Assembly: GCA_965219635.1 (NCBI GenBank)
Contig: OZ244783.1
Coordinates: 558,001 to 622,000, forward strand
Direction of reading: 5' to 3'
DNA length: 64,000 nt
Source: JAPOXR01 sp965219635
Lineage (GTDB): Bacteria; Pseudomonadota; Alphaproteobacteria; Rhodobacterales; Rhodobacteraceae
The notes below the pieces were generated by a model. The model did no database searches. It was not told the origin of the DNA and worked only from the letters and a program-made list of their open reading frames with translations. Numbering within the stretch: position 1 is the first letter of the stretch; every line of letters starts with the position of its first letter. Positions 53,353 through 62,574 of this stretch are shown piece by piece. The translations under genes and the position numbers were made by a program.

Positions 53353-53931
53353 ATGAACACAGCCAAAGCCGAAGCCCTCGAATTCATGCATACGCGCCGG
53401 TCGTATCCGACCTTGACGATCGCGCCGCCGGTTCCCACGCGCTCGCAATTGATGGAATTGCTGGCAGCTGCTGCCCGGGTGCCTGACCACGGGAAGTTGG
53501 AGCCCTGGCGGTTTCTGGTGATTGAGCAGCCGCATATGAACGAAATCGCCCGCAAGCTGGTGCTGCGGGGGCTAGAAATGGGCAAGGCCGAGTCACTGGT
53601 CAACAAGGCGGCGGAGGTATTTGTAAAGGCTGGTCTGATCGTGGCCGTTATCGGCTCGCCGGACAGATCCGCGAAGATCCCCATAATCGAACAGGAATTG
53701 TCGGCGGGCGCAGTTTGCCTGTCCCTGCTGAACGCCGCACTTGCTTCGGGCTGGGCGGCAAGCTGGGTGACCGGATTTGGTGCTCATGATCCGTCGTTCC
53801 GTCAGGATGTATTCAAGTTGAAGCCTCACGAGTTTGTTGCCGGCTTCGTCCATATCGGCAGTGCCGGGACGCGTCCTCCCGAGCGGCCTCGTCCTGACAT
53901 CGCCGCCATAACCAGTTGGTTCGGAGAGTAG
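53353..53931 (+). CDS. Nitroreductase-family flavoprotein
   Basis: 192 residues from ATG 53353 (MNTAKAEALEFM). FMN-binding start HTRRSYPTLTIAPPVPTRSQ, PDHGKLEPWRFLVIEQ, IEQELSAGAVCLSLLNAALA and GWAASWVTGFGAHDP are those of YdjA-like nitroreductases, dimeric FMN/NAD(P)H enzymes reducing nitro, quinone or other electron-poor groups. Fourth gene of the Rieske operon. Whether it supplies electrons to the oxygenase is not shown; a ferredoxin-type reductase would be expected, and it is missing. Confidence 0.85.
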   Translation: MNTAKAEALEFMHTRRSYPTLTIAPPVPTRSQLMELLAAAARVPDHGKLEPWRFLVIEQPHMNEIARKLVLRGLEMGKAESLVNKAAEVFVKAGLIVAVIGSPDRSAKIPIIEQELSAGAVCLSLLNAALASGWAASWVTGFGAHDPSFRQDVFKLKPHEFVAGFVHIGSAGTRPPERPRPDIAAITSWFGE

Positions 53932-53989
53932 TTCCGGCATTCCTGCTTGCGTCATATGCCCGTCTGACACCGCAGCGGGGCAGTAGCTG

Positions 53990-55012
53990 ATGCAGATTGA
54001 GTCCGCCCTCAGACAATTCCGTCAGGAGCGGAGGCAAGTACTGGTTCCGGTTGGTGCATTGGCTCTGCTGCTTGCGCTCTTGTTGTTTGAATCAGCGCGC
54101 CAGACCGCGCATTTCGTCATCTGGAACCTGCTTGAGGTGGCACCTCTGGTGGTGCCCGGGATAGTCGTCGCGGGCTGGGTCAGCGCAAGCGGTGCCGGCG
54201 GAATGATTGCCGGGAGGCTCAAGGGCGGGCAACTCGCCATGATTGTGGTTGCATCAGCCGCAGGGGCAGTGACGCCGGTTTGTGGTGTCACTGTATTGCC
54301 TCTCATGGCAACGTTGCTCGCATCCGGAATACCATTGGCGCCTGTGATGGCATTCTGGTTGTCATCTCCGATAACTGATCCGGCCATGCTGGCTGCAACT
54401 GCGGCGATGCTGGGCGTCGGGTTTGCGGTTGCCAAGACAGTGGCCGCCTTTGCGCTCGGCATTCTTGGCGGGATTGCAACCTGGTTGGCCGGTAGCAGGG
54501 ACTGGACAATGCGTCCGCTCAGAGACAACGCGATTGTCGGCAGGCTTGATATGGCGGGCACCTGCGAAACCGGTGAATTCCAGCCATTCATCTGGCGGCA
54601 GCCGGAAAGCCTGACGCGGTTTCGAAGCGAAATGACGGGGATGACCAGGTTGATCATGATCTGCCTGGTGCCTGCATTCGCCGCAGAATACCTGCTGCAT
54701 GCGCTGCTGGATCCCGGCTCACTGAGTGGCCTGGTCGGCGAAGATTCACTCTGGGCCGTCCCGCTTGCCGTATTTGTTGGAGCGCCCATCTATCTTGAAG
54801 GTTATGCAGCGCTGCCACTGGCGCGAGGACTGATTGATCATGGAATGTCGCAGGGCGCTGCCCTGGCATTTCTGGTATCTGGCGGTGTGGTGAGCGTCTG
54901 GGGTGCGGTTGCGATCGTGCCAGTTCTCAGAATTCAGCCCTTTGCTCTCTATCTGGCGGTGGCGGTGGCTGGCTCCTTGCTTGTTGGGTGGGCGTATGGA
55001 GCCATTGCCTGA
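53990..55012 (+). CDS. ArsP/UPF0718-family permease
   Basis: 340 residues. About nine membrane segments. The first repeat has VAPLVVPGIVVAGWVSASGA and GAVTPVCGVTVLPLMATLLA followed by MAFWLSSPITDPAMLAATAA; the second repeat (SLSGLVGEDSLWAVPLAVFV, GAPIYLEGYAALPLARGLID) mirrors it. In ArsP relatives the same layout exports organoarsenicals; other members have unknown cargo. Start ATG 53990 is supported by GCAGTAGCTG context only weakly. Last gene of the Rieske operon. Confidence 0.8.
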   Translation: MQIESALRQFRQERRQVLVPVGALALLLALLLFESARQTAHFVIWNLLEVAPLVVPGIVVAGWVSASGAGGMIAGRLKGGQLAMIVVASAAGAVTPVCGVTVLPLMATLLASGIPLAPVMAFWLSSPITDPAMLAATAAMLGVGFAVAKTVAAFALGILGGIATWLAGSRDWTMRPLRDNAIVGRLDMAGTCETGEFQPFIWRQPESLTRFRSEMTGMTRLIMICLVPAFAAEYLLHALLDPGSLSGLVGEDSLWAVPLAVFVGAPIYLEGYAALPLARGLIDHGMSQGAALAFLVSGGVVSVWGAVAIVPVLRIQPFALYLAVAVAGSLLVGWAYGAIA

Positions 55013-55770
55013 GCGGCAAGCAGGTAGCAGTTCTGCATTTTTTCAGTTTCCGGACATGTGCCGGCAGCCGCCTGCACGCATCATCAAGGTGTTCGGGCGT
55101 GTCCTTCCCAAGAATTGGACTTTCTGATCTCGATCCACCCCTGCGCGTTGGTTTGGCTTGTTCCGGTTGCAGCGAGTTGGCTCACCACGAGGCGCTGACA
55201 CTCGCTGACAGTCAATAGAGGCCGCGCGGTGGCTGCGCTTGGGGCCGAGTAAAGGCAACCCAATCCCGTACTTCTTCACAACCATAGACACAGCATGACC
55301 AAGAACTTGCCGCAGCCAAGTGCGCTCTTCCGTCCGGCAACGTCTCGACAAGTGAATTCAGAATAATGCCAAACCCAAGCACCGCCGACACATGTCGATC
55401 TGAGCGGAAGCCTTCACCAAGAGCGGCCGCCGTCGTACGCGTCTTCATTATGGCTTCGGCGAATTGGGGTAAACTGAAGTCCATTCGGCGCCGCCGCTGT
55501 CATCTATAATCATGGTTCCTTGGAAAGGCGGTCAAGCACGGCCACTTGCGGAAGCAACTGGCAAGAGCGCGCAATTCGGCTAATTCATCATTCTGCATGC
55601 CCGTCCGGCTGTTCATAGTCCAAACCGGTTCATACAAATACCAGCCCGTCACGCGCTTGGCCGACTTGCCTGCCACGCGTGATTGAGTGTTCGCATTCCC
55701 GAGGCAGTTCTTCGGAATGGCTATCGGCCGGCCGGGCGCCCTTGCTTCCTGCCAAGATTTTTGTCGGCTG
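55013..55770. other. Gap right of the permease
   Basis: About 760 bp between convergent genes. A 90-codon minus-strand frame (55212-55484) has no recognisable features. No strong terminator seen. Confidence 0.4.
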
Positions 55771-56916
55771 CTATTGGGCCTTCAACTGTTGGTGCAGCCA
55801 GCGAAAGGAAGCAGGCCCCCAGTCCGGCTGATGTTCGAATGCGCAATGGCCAGCACCAGGGTAGACCCTCGCCGTACGCGTTCCAACCGGCCCGTTCTCC
55901 AGCATGAAATATATGTTGCCCACCGGAGCCAGATGATCCCTTGAACCGTTGATCATCAATACTGGCATCGTGATGCGGTCCACCAGTCCCAGTGACGAAA
56001 GTGCCCAACCGTCAAACAGCTTCTCTTCCTCCCTGACTGAAGATGGAGGAAACGATGGCGGGCCGCCCGGAGGGCCAAAACAATAGCTGGCCCGCTGGTT
56101 CCGGGCCTCCACAAACTCCTCCATTTCTGCATCCGTCATTTCGTAACCGAAGGGATGTCCTGCAACCGCAACCACTGCCTTGACCTTGTCCGGGGCAGTG
56201 CCGGCCAACTGCATCACTGAGTATCCGCCCCGGCTGATGCCGAAGGCTCCAATCCTCCCGGCATTTACTTCCTTGCGCGCCATCAGTGCATCAACTGCCG
56301 CAACCCAGGCCTTGACCGACCCTGGCTCCCACGGAAACGGATTTTCTCCCGTTCCGGGCGCATCCATGACAAGGGAGGCCATTCCGTTGTCCAAGGCGAG
56401 TTCGCTTGCCCATCCCCGGTCTTCCTTGAACACGTCAGCACCGCACATGATCAGGATCGCTGGTACCGGTCCTTCCGACTTCGGTGCCCGGTAATGTGCC
56501 CGGAACGACTTTCCTTCGCACTCTATGTCCAGCACCTCCATGGGTGGGTCGAGATTCCGGCACGCCTTGCGGTAGGCGCGAGCGCAGTCGGCGCTGATCT
56601 CCGCCTTGAGTGGAGACAACTCGCTCGGAAAACGGCCAATGGCATAGAATGTCTTGGCCAGCATGTGCGCAGCTGCTGCGCCGTCCAGGTTTCCCTGATC
56701 TGCGAGGGCATCGCCGCGGTCTTCGTGGTGGCGTCCAGCTTCACGCCAGACTGGCACCCACTTGTCCTCTGTGGTGTCATCCAGCTTGGCCACCAGGGAC
56801 TTGAGTTCGTCCAGATCCTCGATCATCGCAAGCCACCGGCGATAGAAGCCGCCGCGCGCAACAATGAACGGATCCTCCCCTGGCAGGAATTCGAGCTGCT
56901 CCGGGCTGGTTGCCAT
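55771..56916 (-). CDS. Alpha/beta hydrolase with helical N-terminal cap
   Basis: 381 residues from ATG 56916 (GAGGAGG 5 bases upstream). A long helical N-terminal region (residues 1-130) precedes the hydrolase core. Nucleophile elbow GISRGGYSVMQLAG, acid Asp in MINGSRDHLAPVGN, base His in YPGAGHCAFEHQPD. The layout is close to dihydroxypseudooxynicotine hydrolase/FrsA-type enzymes of the prolyl-oligopeptidase-like superfamily. Substrate unknown. Divergent from the oligopeptide ABC operon. Confidence 0.85.
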   Translation of the reverse strand: MATSPEQLEFLPGEDPFIVARGGFYRRWLAMIEDLDELKSLVAKLDDTTEDKWVPVWREAGRHHEDRGDALADQGNLDGAAAAHMLAKTFYAIGRFPSELSPLKAEISADCARAYRKACRNLDPPMEVLDIECEGKSFRAHYRAPKSEGPVPAILIMCGADVFKEDRGWASELALDNGMASLVMDAPGTGENPFPWEPGSVKAWVAAVDALMARKEVNAGRIGAFGISRGGYSVMQLAGTAPDKVKAVVAVAGHPFGYEMTDAEMEEFVEARNQRASYCFGPPGGPPSFPPSSVREEEKLFDGWALSSLGLVDRITMPVLMINGSRDHLAPVGNIYFMLENGPVGTRTARVYPGAGHCAFEHQPDWGPASFRWLHQQLKAQ

Positions 56917-57586
56917 GACATCCTCCTCTGGTGTTCGGGATCCTATGCCATGGCTATCAGCCAGGCTCGGAGCCACAACTGGACATGGCGTAAATCGTTC
57001 TTCGGCCTATGACAAGAAAGGCCAAACAGGTTGGGCAGGGGCTGCGTGGTTTCCCTTTCGCGGTGCCAAGGCATCCTGGTTGATCGAATGCAAGAATCCT
57101 CCGTAATGGCACTTCGGGACCAGCTTGGCAGTCGGCCTGGACCTACAGAGAGACAGCAACGGTGCGACGCTGGACGTACGTTTGGCGAGGGTGCGGTTCT
57201 TGCGGCTAGGAATTGCCGGCAGGGAGTCCTGTTGCCGGTTTCACGCAAAATGAAACGGTCGTCGGCAGGTCAGAGGATTGTCACAGCGGCTTGGTGCTAC
57301 AGGTCTTCGATAGCCGTAATTCGGCCCGTGAACTCCCAGCAGAGGCGGCAGGATGGCTGCCTGTCGTTGCCCGGAAACTGAAAGGGGAGGCAGCCACCAT
57401 GCCGGTTCGTGCTTCCTTATTGCACTTCCGGATACCTGTTCCAGCAAGGGCGGCTTTACCAACTTCCGTGCATTGGATAATCTATCCATGGCAAGTGGTG
57501 CCGCCATCGGCAAATCCGTTCATTCGTCGGCCTTGGCGCTGGTTCGTCTGCCCTTGTCTTTTCTTTGCTTGAATTGGGAGGAATCC
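56917..57586. other. Shared upstream region of hydrolase and ABC operon
   Basis: About 670 bp between divergent genes. No gene found. It should contain both promoters; no clear shared operator was seen. Confidence 0.4.
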
Positions 57587-59248
57587 ATGAAGTTGTTTGT
57601 TTGTTCCAGGCCGTTGGCGTCAGTTTGCGGCATTGCATTATTGGCATCCATGATGTCTGCGCCGCTATCCGCTCAGGAAGTCAACAATCCAGGGTTGCTG
57701 GTTCATGCTGCGGATGATGAGCCGACGACGCTTGATCCTGCCCAGGTAGAACCGGGAGAAGGCGGCGAAACCATCATTCTCCAGGTCTATGACCGGTTGC
57801 TCGACATCGGCCCGTCGTCGCCGGACCTGATACCATCATTAGCAACGGAAGTGCCGAGTGTTGCCAACGGGCTGATTTCCGAAGACGGCATGACCATCAC
57901 CTTCCCGTTGCGCCAGGGCGTTGTGTTCCATGACGGCACGGCCTTCACAGCCGATGACGTCAAGTACTCATGGGACAGGGCCATGACAATGGATCTGCCA
58001 GAGGGGAACGCAGGAGCACTGATTGATGCAATCGCCTCCACCGAAGTTGTGGACGACTACACATTCCGTGTCACGCTGAACCAGCCGAGCGCAAGCTTCA
58101 TGAACTCGACTGTAGTGGCCATGGTGGCATCAGTCGTCAGTCAGGATGCCGTCGAAGCCAATGGAGGAATTGAAGCGGGTTCACCAAACACCTTCATGGC
58201 CGGCAATATGGTTGGCACGGGTCCCTACAAGTTTGTCGCCTGGAATCGCAATGAGAACATCCAGCTTGAGGTGTTCGACGACTACTGGGGCGAAAACGCC
58301 CACCTCGACGTTCGTGTCGAGATCGGCGGTGACCCGGATGTGCGCGTCCTTGGTTTGCGCGCCGGAGAATTCGACACGATTGAGACGGACCCGTCCTTCA
58401 TTGCCGATCTGGAAGGCATTGAGGGCGTAACCATCTACAACAGGGGACTGCTGCTGGAGCCACTCCATATCGGATTCAATCTGAACATTCCCGAAGGAGC
58501 GCTTCCATCAGAAGACACGATCCCCGAGGACTTCTTCCATGATCCGCGGATCCGCCAGGCTTTCAATCATGCCTTTGACTACCAGGCATTCCTGAATGGC
58601 CCGCTCGCCGGTTATGGGGACTTCAATTCCCACTACATCCCGATCGGCATTTTTGGCCATGACGAGAGTGCGCCACGCTATACCAGCCAGGATCTGGCAA
58701 AGGCTGAGGAACTCTTCAGGGAAGCGGGATACTGGGACGATGGGTTCTCGGTTTCCGTGATCACCGAAGAAGGCAACCTGTTTGCCCTGATGTGCCTGGT
58801 GCTGAAGGACTCAATTGAGGGGCTCAATCCGAAGTTCCGGATCAACGTGCTGGCGGTTGCTGAGTCCGTGTTCGACGATGCCCATGCCCAGAATCCGCTG
58901 GAATACGCCATGTGGGCAAAGAACGCCGACCCGGCCGCAGACCCTGACTTCTATATGCAGGCCTATATCCATCCTGACGGCGAGTGGGGCGAGGTCCACG
59001 GCTTTGCCAACGGCTACCGGGATGGCGCACGGATTGCCGAACTTATCGATCAGGCTGCTGTGGAACTCGACACGGAGAAGCGAGCGGCGATCTACTCGGA
59101 ATTGCAGGCGATGCTCTACGATGATCCGATGTGGCTCATCGGCGCACAGGAAGGTGTCGTCACGGCCTATCGGGATTGGCTCGATGGCTTCGTAATGCAG
59201 CCTCTCTGGCCGCGCCCCAGCCTGAAGTTCGTCCACTTCAGCAAGTAG
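57587..59248 (+). CDS. Oligopeptide/opine-type ABC substrate-binding protein
   Basis: 553 residues from ATG 57587 (GGGAGGAATCC upstream). Signal peptide with LASVCGIALLASMMSAPLSA then QEVNNPG. SBP family 5 pattern: DEPTTLDPAQVEPGEGGETI, LRQGVVFHDGTAFTADDVKY, MVGTGPYKFVAWNRNENIQL, RIRQAFNHAFDYQAFLNGPL, and EYAMWAKNADPAADPDFYMQ. Periplasmic receptor for peptides or other large solutes. First gene of a five-gene importer. Confidence 0.93.
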   Translation: MKLFVCSRPLASVCGIALLASMMSAPLSAQEVNNPGLLVHAADDEPTTLDPAQVEPGEGGETIILQVYDRLLDIGPSSPDLIPSLATEVPSVANGLISEDGMTITFPLRQGVVFHDGTAFTADDVKYSWDRAMTMDLPEGNAGALIDAIASTEVVDDYTFRVTLNQPSASFMNSTVVAMVASVVSQDAVEANGGIEAGSPNTFMAGNMVGTGPYKFVAWNRNENIQLEVFDDYWGENAHLDVRVEIGGDPDVRVLGLRAGEFDTIETDPSFIADLEGIEGVTIYNRGLLLEPLHIGFNLNIPEGALPSEDTIPEDFFHDPRIRQAFNHAFDYQAFLNGPLAGYGDFNSHYIPIGIFGHDESAPRYTSQDLAKAEELFREAGYWDDGFSVSVITEEGNLFALMCLVLKDSIEGLNPKFRINVLAVAESVFDDAHAQNPLEYAMWAKNADPAADPDFYMQAYIHPDGEWGEVHGFANGYRDGARIAELIDQAAVELDTEKRAAIYSELQAMLYDDPMWLIGAQEGVVTAYRDWLDGFVMQPLWPRPSLKFVHFSK

Positions 59249-59273
59249 AAGGCGTAACAGGAACAACTGCCAG

Positions 59274-59297
59274 GCGGGCCTGCTTAGGCAGGCCCGC
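59274..59297 (+). terminator. Intercistronic hairpin after binding-protein gene
   Basis: GCGGGCCTGC-TTAG-GCAGGCCCGC, a perfect 10-bp stem 25 bp past the binding-protein stop, without T-run. As in the betaine-type operon it probably keeps the binding-protein mRNA abundant relative to the rest. Confidence 0.7.
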
Positions 59298-59347
59298 TCA
59301 GCGGAGGCTGTCCCATCCAACTGCGTGATTACATACTGCGGCGCCTG

Positions 59348-60328
59348 ATGGTTCTGCCGCTTCTGATTGTCGGTGTGTCGATTGTCGTGTTCACCCTGAC
59401 CCGGGTCGGAGGTTCGCCGATCGGGATCTATCTGAGCCACGAAATGACGCCCGACGAGGTCGCCCAGATTGAGCAGCGCTTCAATCTGGATAAGCCTGTC
59501 TGGACCCAATATCTCTATTGGGTGCGCGGCATTCTCTCAGGTGATTTCGGCTGGTCCGGCGTTGCCGCCGCCCCGGTTACCGAGGTCTTTCCGAATAAGC
59601 TGGCCGCGACACTGGAACTGGCGACAGCAGCTGGCCTGGTAGCCGTGTTTCTCGGCATTGCGCTAGGCTCCTATGCGGGAGCCCGGCGGAACCGACTGCC
59701 CGACCACGCTACGCGCATCGTGGCGGTCAGCGGCGCCAGCCTGCCGCAATTCTGGTTTGGAATTCTGCTCCTGATTGTCTTTTGGGCGCATCTTGGGGTG
59801 GCGCCCATCGGCCGCAGCGATCCAGCTATCTGGAGTTCGATCCCGCATCCCACCGGGCTCTACACGATTGATGCACTGCTTGCCCTGAGTCCTCAGGCAT
59901 TCTGGGACGCAATCTGGCACCTGCTTCTTCCAGCAGTTACCCTCGGATACGGCGCCACGGCAATTATCGCCAGAATGATGCGTTCTGCATTGGTTGAGGA
60001 GCTCCAGCAGGATTATGTCGACGCGGCGCGCGCCAAAGGGCTGGCCGAGAAGATTGTGCTCAGGCGTCATGCCCGCCGCAATGCGCTTGTGCCGACGGTC
60101 ACTGTCATTGGCCTGACTTTCGGCTTTTTGCTGCAGGGAACGATCACAGTCGAGATCATCTACCGCTGGCCTGGTCTGGGCCGCTGGATGGCAGACTCGG
60201 TCTTGCGCGGAGACCAGGCAACCCTGATGACCTACGTGCTATTCACGAGTGTCCTGTTCCTCCTGGTCAACCTGATTGTCGATGTTGTTTACGCCTACCT
60301 CGACCGCCGGGTCACATTGGGGGAATGA
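59348..60328 (+). CDS. Oligopeptide-type ABC permease, first (DppB-like)
   Basis: 326 residues from the first ATG at 59348. The usual N-terminus of this family (x-Y-I-L-R-R-L before the first membrane helix) is encoded in frame just upstream (59324-59347, giving RDYILRRL), but no ATG/GTG/TTG precedes it. GGAGG (59303-59307) is 7 bases before an ATC at 59315 and 13 bases before a CTG at 59321. True start is thus probably the ATC or CTG. Core: PVTEVFPNKLAATLELATAA, VSGASLPQFWFGILLLIVFW, the EAA loop QDYVDAARAKGLAEKIVLRR. Membrane partner of the next permease. Confidence 0.9.
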   Translation: MVLPLLIVGVSIVVFTLTRVGGSPIGIYLSHEMTPDEVAQIEQRFNLDKPVWTQYLYWVRGILSGDFGWSGVAAAPVTEVFPNKLAATLELATAAGLVAVFLGIALGSYAGARRNRLPDHATRIVAVSGASLPQFWFGILLLIVFWAHLGVAPIGRSDPAIWSSIPHPTGLYTIDALLALSPQAFWDAIWHLLLPAVTLGYGATAIIARMMRSALVEELQQDYVDAARAKGLAEKIVLRRHARRNALVPTVTVIGLTFGFLLQGTITVEIIYRWPGLGRWMADSVLRGDQATLMTYVLFTSVLFLLVNLIVDVVYAYLDRRVTLGE

Positions 60329-60329
60329 A

Positions 60330-61265
60330 ATGACCTTCGACTCCATGCCCACCGGCTCAGTTGTCCGAGACGAAAGGATGGGAGACTCGGCGACCTTAGT
60401 CAGGCTGCGCCGTTCTCTTGGAGTGGCTGCCCGCTTGGTCGAGAACCCTGCTACAGTTCTTGGACTGGTCATCATCATCGCAATGCTCTGCATTGCGATC
60501 TTCGCTCCATGGATAACCGAGGCGAACATTCCGGACGCCTACCAGATGCCCCGGGATTGGGGCGCTGTCAGAAAGCCCCCGGGAACGCCGGGTTACCCGC
60601 TGGGAACCACGAACGAAGGTGGAGATGTCCTTTACGGCGTTGTTTGGGGGAGCCGCATCTCGCTCCGGTTGTCGCTGATCGTTGTTTGCTCGACGGTTGT
60701 CATCGGAACCATCATTGGTTCCCTCGCCGGGCTGTTCGGGGGGTGGCTGGACGAAGTTCTGATGAGGATCGTCGATGTCTTTTTGTCCATTCCCGAACTG
60801 ATCTTTGCCCTGGCGATTGCTGCGGTGCTTGGACCCTCATTCACCAACATCATCATTGCGCTATCGATGGTCCTGTGGGTCAAGTATGCCCGGATCATGC
60901 GGGCACAGGTCATACAGACCAAGCAGTTCGATTATGTTGATGCTGCACGCGTGATCGGTGACTCGCGCTTGAACATCTATCTGAGGGACATTCTTCCCAA
61001 CTCCATAACGCCTGTTACCGTGCAGGCGACACTCGACATGGGCAATGTGGTGCTTATCGGCGCTACCTTGTCCTTCATCGGCCTGAGTGAGGCCGGCATT
61101 GCCGAGTGGGGTGTACTGGTTTCGAATGGCCAGGCTGGAATCGCTTCGGGCCGCTGGTGGGCATCAACCTTTCCGGGACTGATGATCTTCCTGTGGGCGC
61201 TGGCGTTCAATCTGGTCGGCGACGGCCTGCGCGATGCGCTTGATCCCCGTACGGAAGGCCACTGA
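60330..61265 (+). CDS. Oligopeptide-type ABC permease, second (DppC-like)
   Basis: 311 residues from ATG 60330 (GGGGG 6 bases upstream), 1 bp after the previous stop. N-terminal extension with LGVAARLVENPATVLGLVII, membrane helices, VDVFLSIPELIFALAIAAVL, and EAA loop FDYVDAARVIGDSRLNIYLR, then LSFIGLSEAGIAEWGVLVSN. Forms the translocation channel with the first permease. Confidence 0.93.
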   Translation: MTFDSMPTGSVVRDERMGDSATLVRLRRSLGVAARLVENPATVLGLVIIIAMLCIAIFAPWITEANIPDAYQMPRDWGAVRKPPGTPGYPLGTTNEGGDVLYGVVWGSRISLRLSLIVVCSTVVIGTIIGSLAGLFGGWLDEVLMRIVDVFLSIPELIFALAIAAVLGPSFTNIIIALSMVLWVKYARIMRAQVIQTKQFDYVDAARVIGDSRLNIYLRDILPNSITPVTVQATLDMGNVVLIGATLSFIGLSEAGIAEWGVLVSNGQAGIASGRWWASTFPGLMIFLWALAFNLVGDGLRDALDPRTEGH

Positions 61266-61272
61266 CGCCGCC

Positions 61273-62574
61273 ATGGAGAACGCAATCGGTCAACCGGTCG
61301 AGATGAGCAGCGAAGTCATCGCATCCGTACGGGATCTCCGCGTGCATTTTGATACCAAACGCGGAACCGTTCATGCGGTGGACGGAGTCAGCTTCGAACT
61401 TAGGGACGGAGAGACACTCGGGCTGGTCGGCGAGACCGGGTGCGGCAAGAGCGTCACCGGAAGATCCTTCCTCAAGCTGATCGCGTCGCCTCCGGCTATA
61501 CTTGCAGGCGGTTCTGTTGTCTTCCGTCCGCGCGGGGAAAGCAGAACAGGTGATGGCGCCGGGAGTAACGCAAGTTCCGAAACCAAGAGATCCGGTATCG
61601 GCAGCAAAAGAGCCAACGGCAGTAGCCGCGAACGCGCTGAGGACGCTGGCGCCGCAGGCGTCAATCTTCTCGAACTTGATGAAGAGGCCATGCGGCGTGT
61701 CCGCGGAAACCGCATTGCCATGATCTTTCAGGACCCAGGCAAGGCACTCAATCCAACGTTGCCAATCGGGGCACAGTTGGCCGAGGTTTTTCTCCAGCAT
61801 CGGACAGCTGAGCTGTTGGATGCTGCCGGAGTTCCCGATGCAGCAGGCAGCCTGCGCCGCTTCGCGTCGCAGGAGGCAGGAACGATTGATCGGTTCCTGC
61901 TTGCAATTCCGCCATTGAGGGGGAACAGGCGAAAAGTACAGGCAGCTCTGGACCGCATGGTTGCGGACGCGCTCGCGGCAACGCAGGTGCCAAACCCTGC
62001 ACGGCTGATGGCCCGCTATCCCCATGAACTATCCGGCGGCATGAGGCAGCGGGTCATGATTGCGCAGGCGCTTGCCTGCAACCCCGACATCCTCATTGCC
62101 GACGAACCGACGACGGCCCTGGACGTGACTGTCGAGGCGCGCATTCTTCAACTCATCAGCGAACTGCAACGCCGGAACCGGACCAGCGTCCTCTACATCA
62201 GTCACGATCTTTCGCTGGTGCATCGTATCTGCGACCGCGTTGCTGTCATGTATGCAGGCAGGCTGGTTGAAATCGGAACAACCTCAGAGGTCTTCCGCAA
62301 CCCGAGGCATCCTTACACGCGCGGCCTGCTGGCAGCGGCGTCAATGTCCGATACGCCACGGGGGCGGTTGGCTGCCATTGGCGGTACCGTTCCCGAACTG
62401 GTGGATCCTCCGGAAGCGTGCCGGTTTGCTGGACGCTGCCCCTTCGAGGCCGAGGCATGTGGCCAATTCAGTCCTCAGCTTGAACAATTGTCAGGGGAGC
62501 ACTGGGTCGCCTGCTTTCTTGACCATCCTGCTCCTTCAGGCGAGCAGCCAAGCCGTTCGGACGCGCGGGCATGA
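61273..62574 (+). CDS. Oligopeptide-type ABC ATPase, first (DppD-like), with insertions
   Basis: 433 residues from ATG 61273; other possible starts are 61234 and 61303. Walker A GETGCGKSVTGRSFLKLI, Q-loop MIFQDPGKALNPTLPIG, signature HELSGGMRQRVMIAQAL, Walker B ILIADEPTTALDVTV and oligopeptide C-terminal motif (HPYTRGLLAAASM, CRFAGRCPFEAEAC). Two insertions are unusual: residues ~80-130 are Ser/Gly/Arg-rich and low-complexity, and residues ~170-220 extend the helical domain ahead of the signature. These could be regulatory or a species-specific loop. Confidence 0.9.
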   Translation: MENAIGQPVEMSSEVIASVRDLRVHFDTKRGTVHAVDGVSFELRDGETLGLVGETGCGKSVTGRSFLKLIASPPAILAGGSVVFRPRGESRTGDGAGSNASSETKRSGIGSKRANGSSRERAEDAGAAGVNLLELDEEAMRRVRGNRIAMIFQDPGKALNPTLPIGAQLAEVFLQHRTAELLDAAGVPDAAGSLRRFASQEAGTIDRFLLAIPPLRGNRRKVQAALDRMVADALAATQVPNPARLMARYPHELSGGMRQRVMIAQALACNPDILIADEPTTALDVTVEARILQLISELQRRNRTSVLYISHDLSLVHRICDRVAVMYAGRLVEIGTTSEVFRNPRHPYTRGLLAAASMSDTPRGRLAAIGGTVPELVDPPEACRFAGRCPFEAEACGQFSPQLEQLSGEHWVACFLDHPAPSGEQPSRSDARA

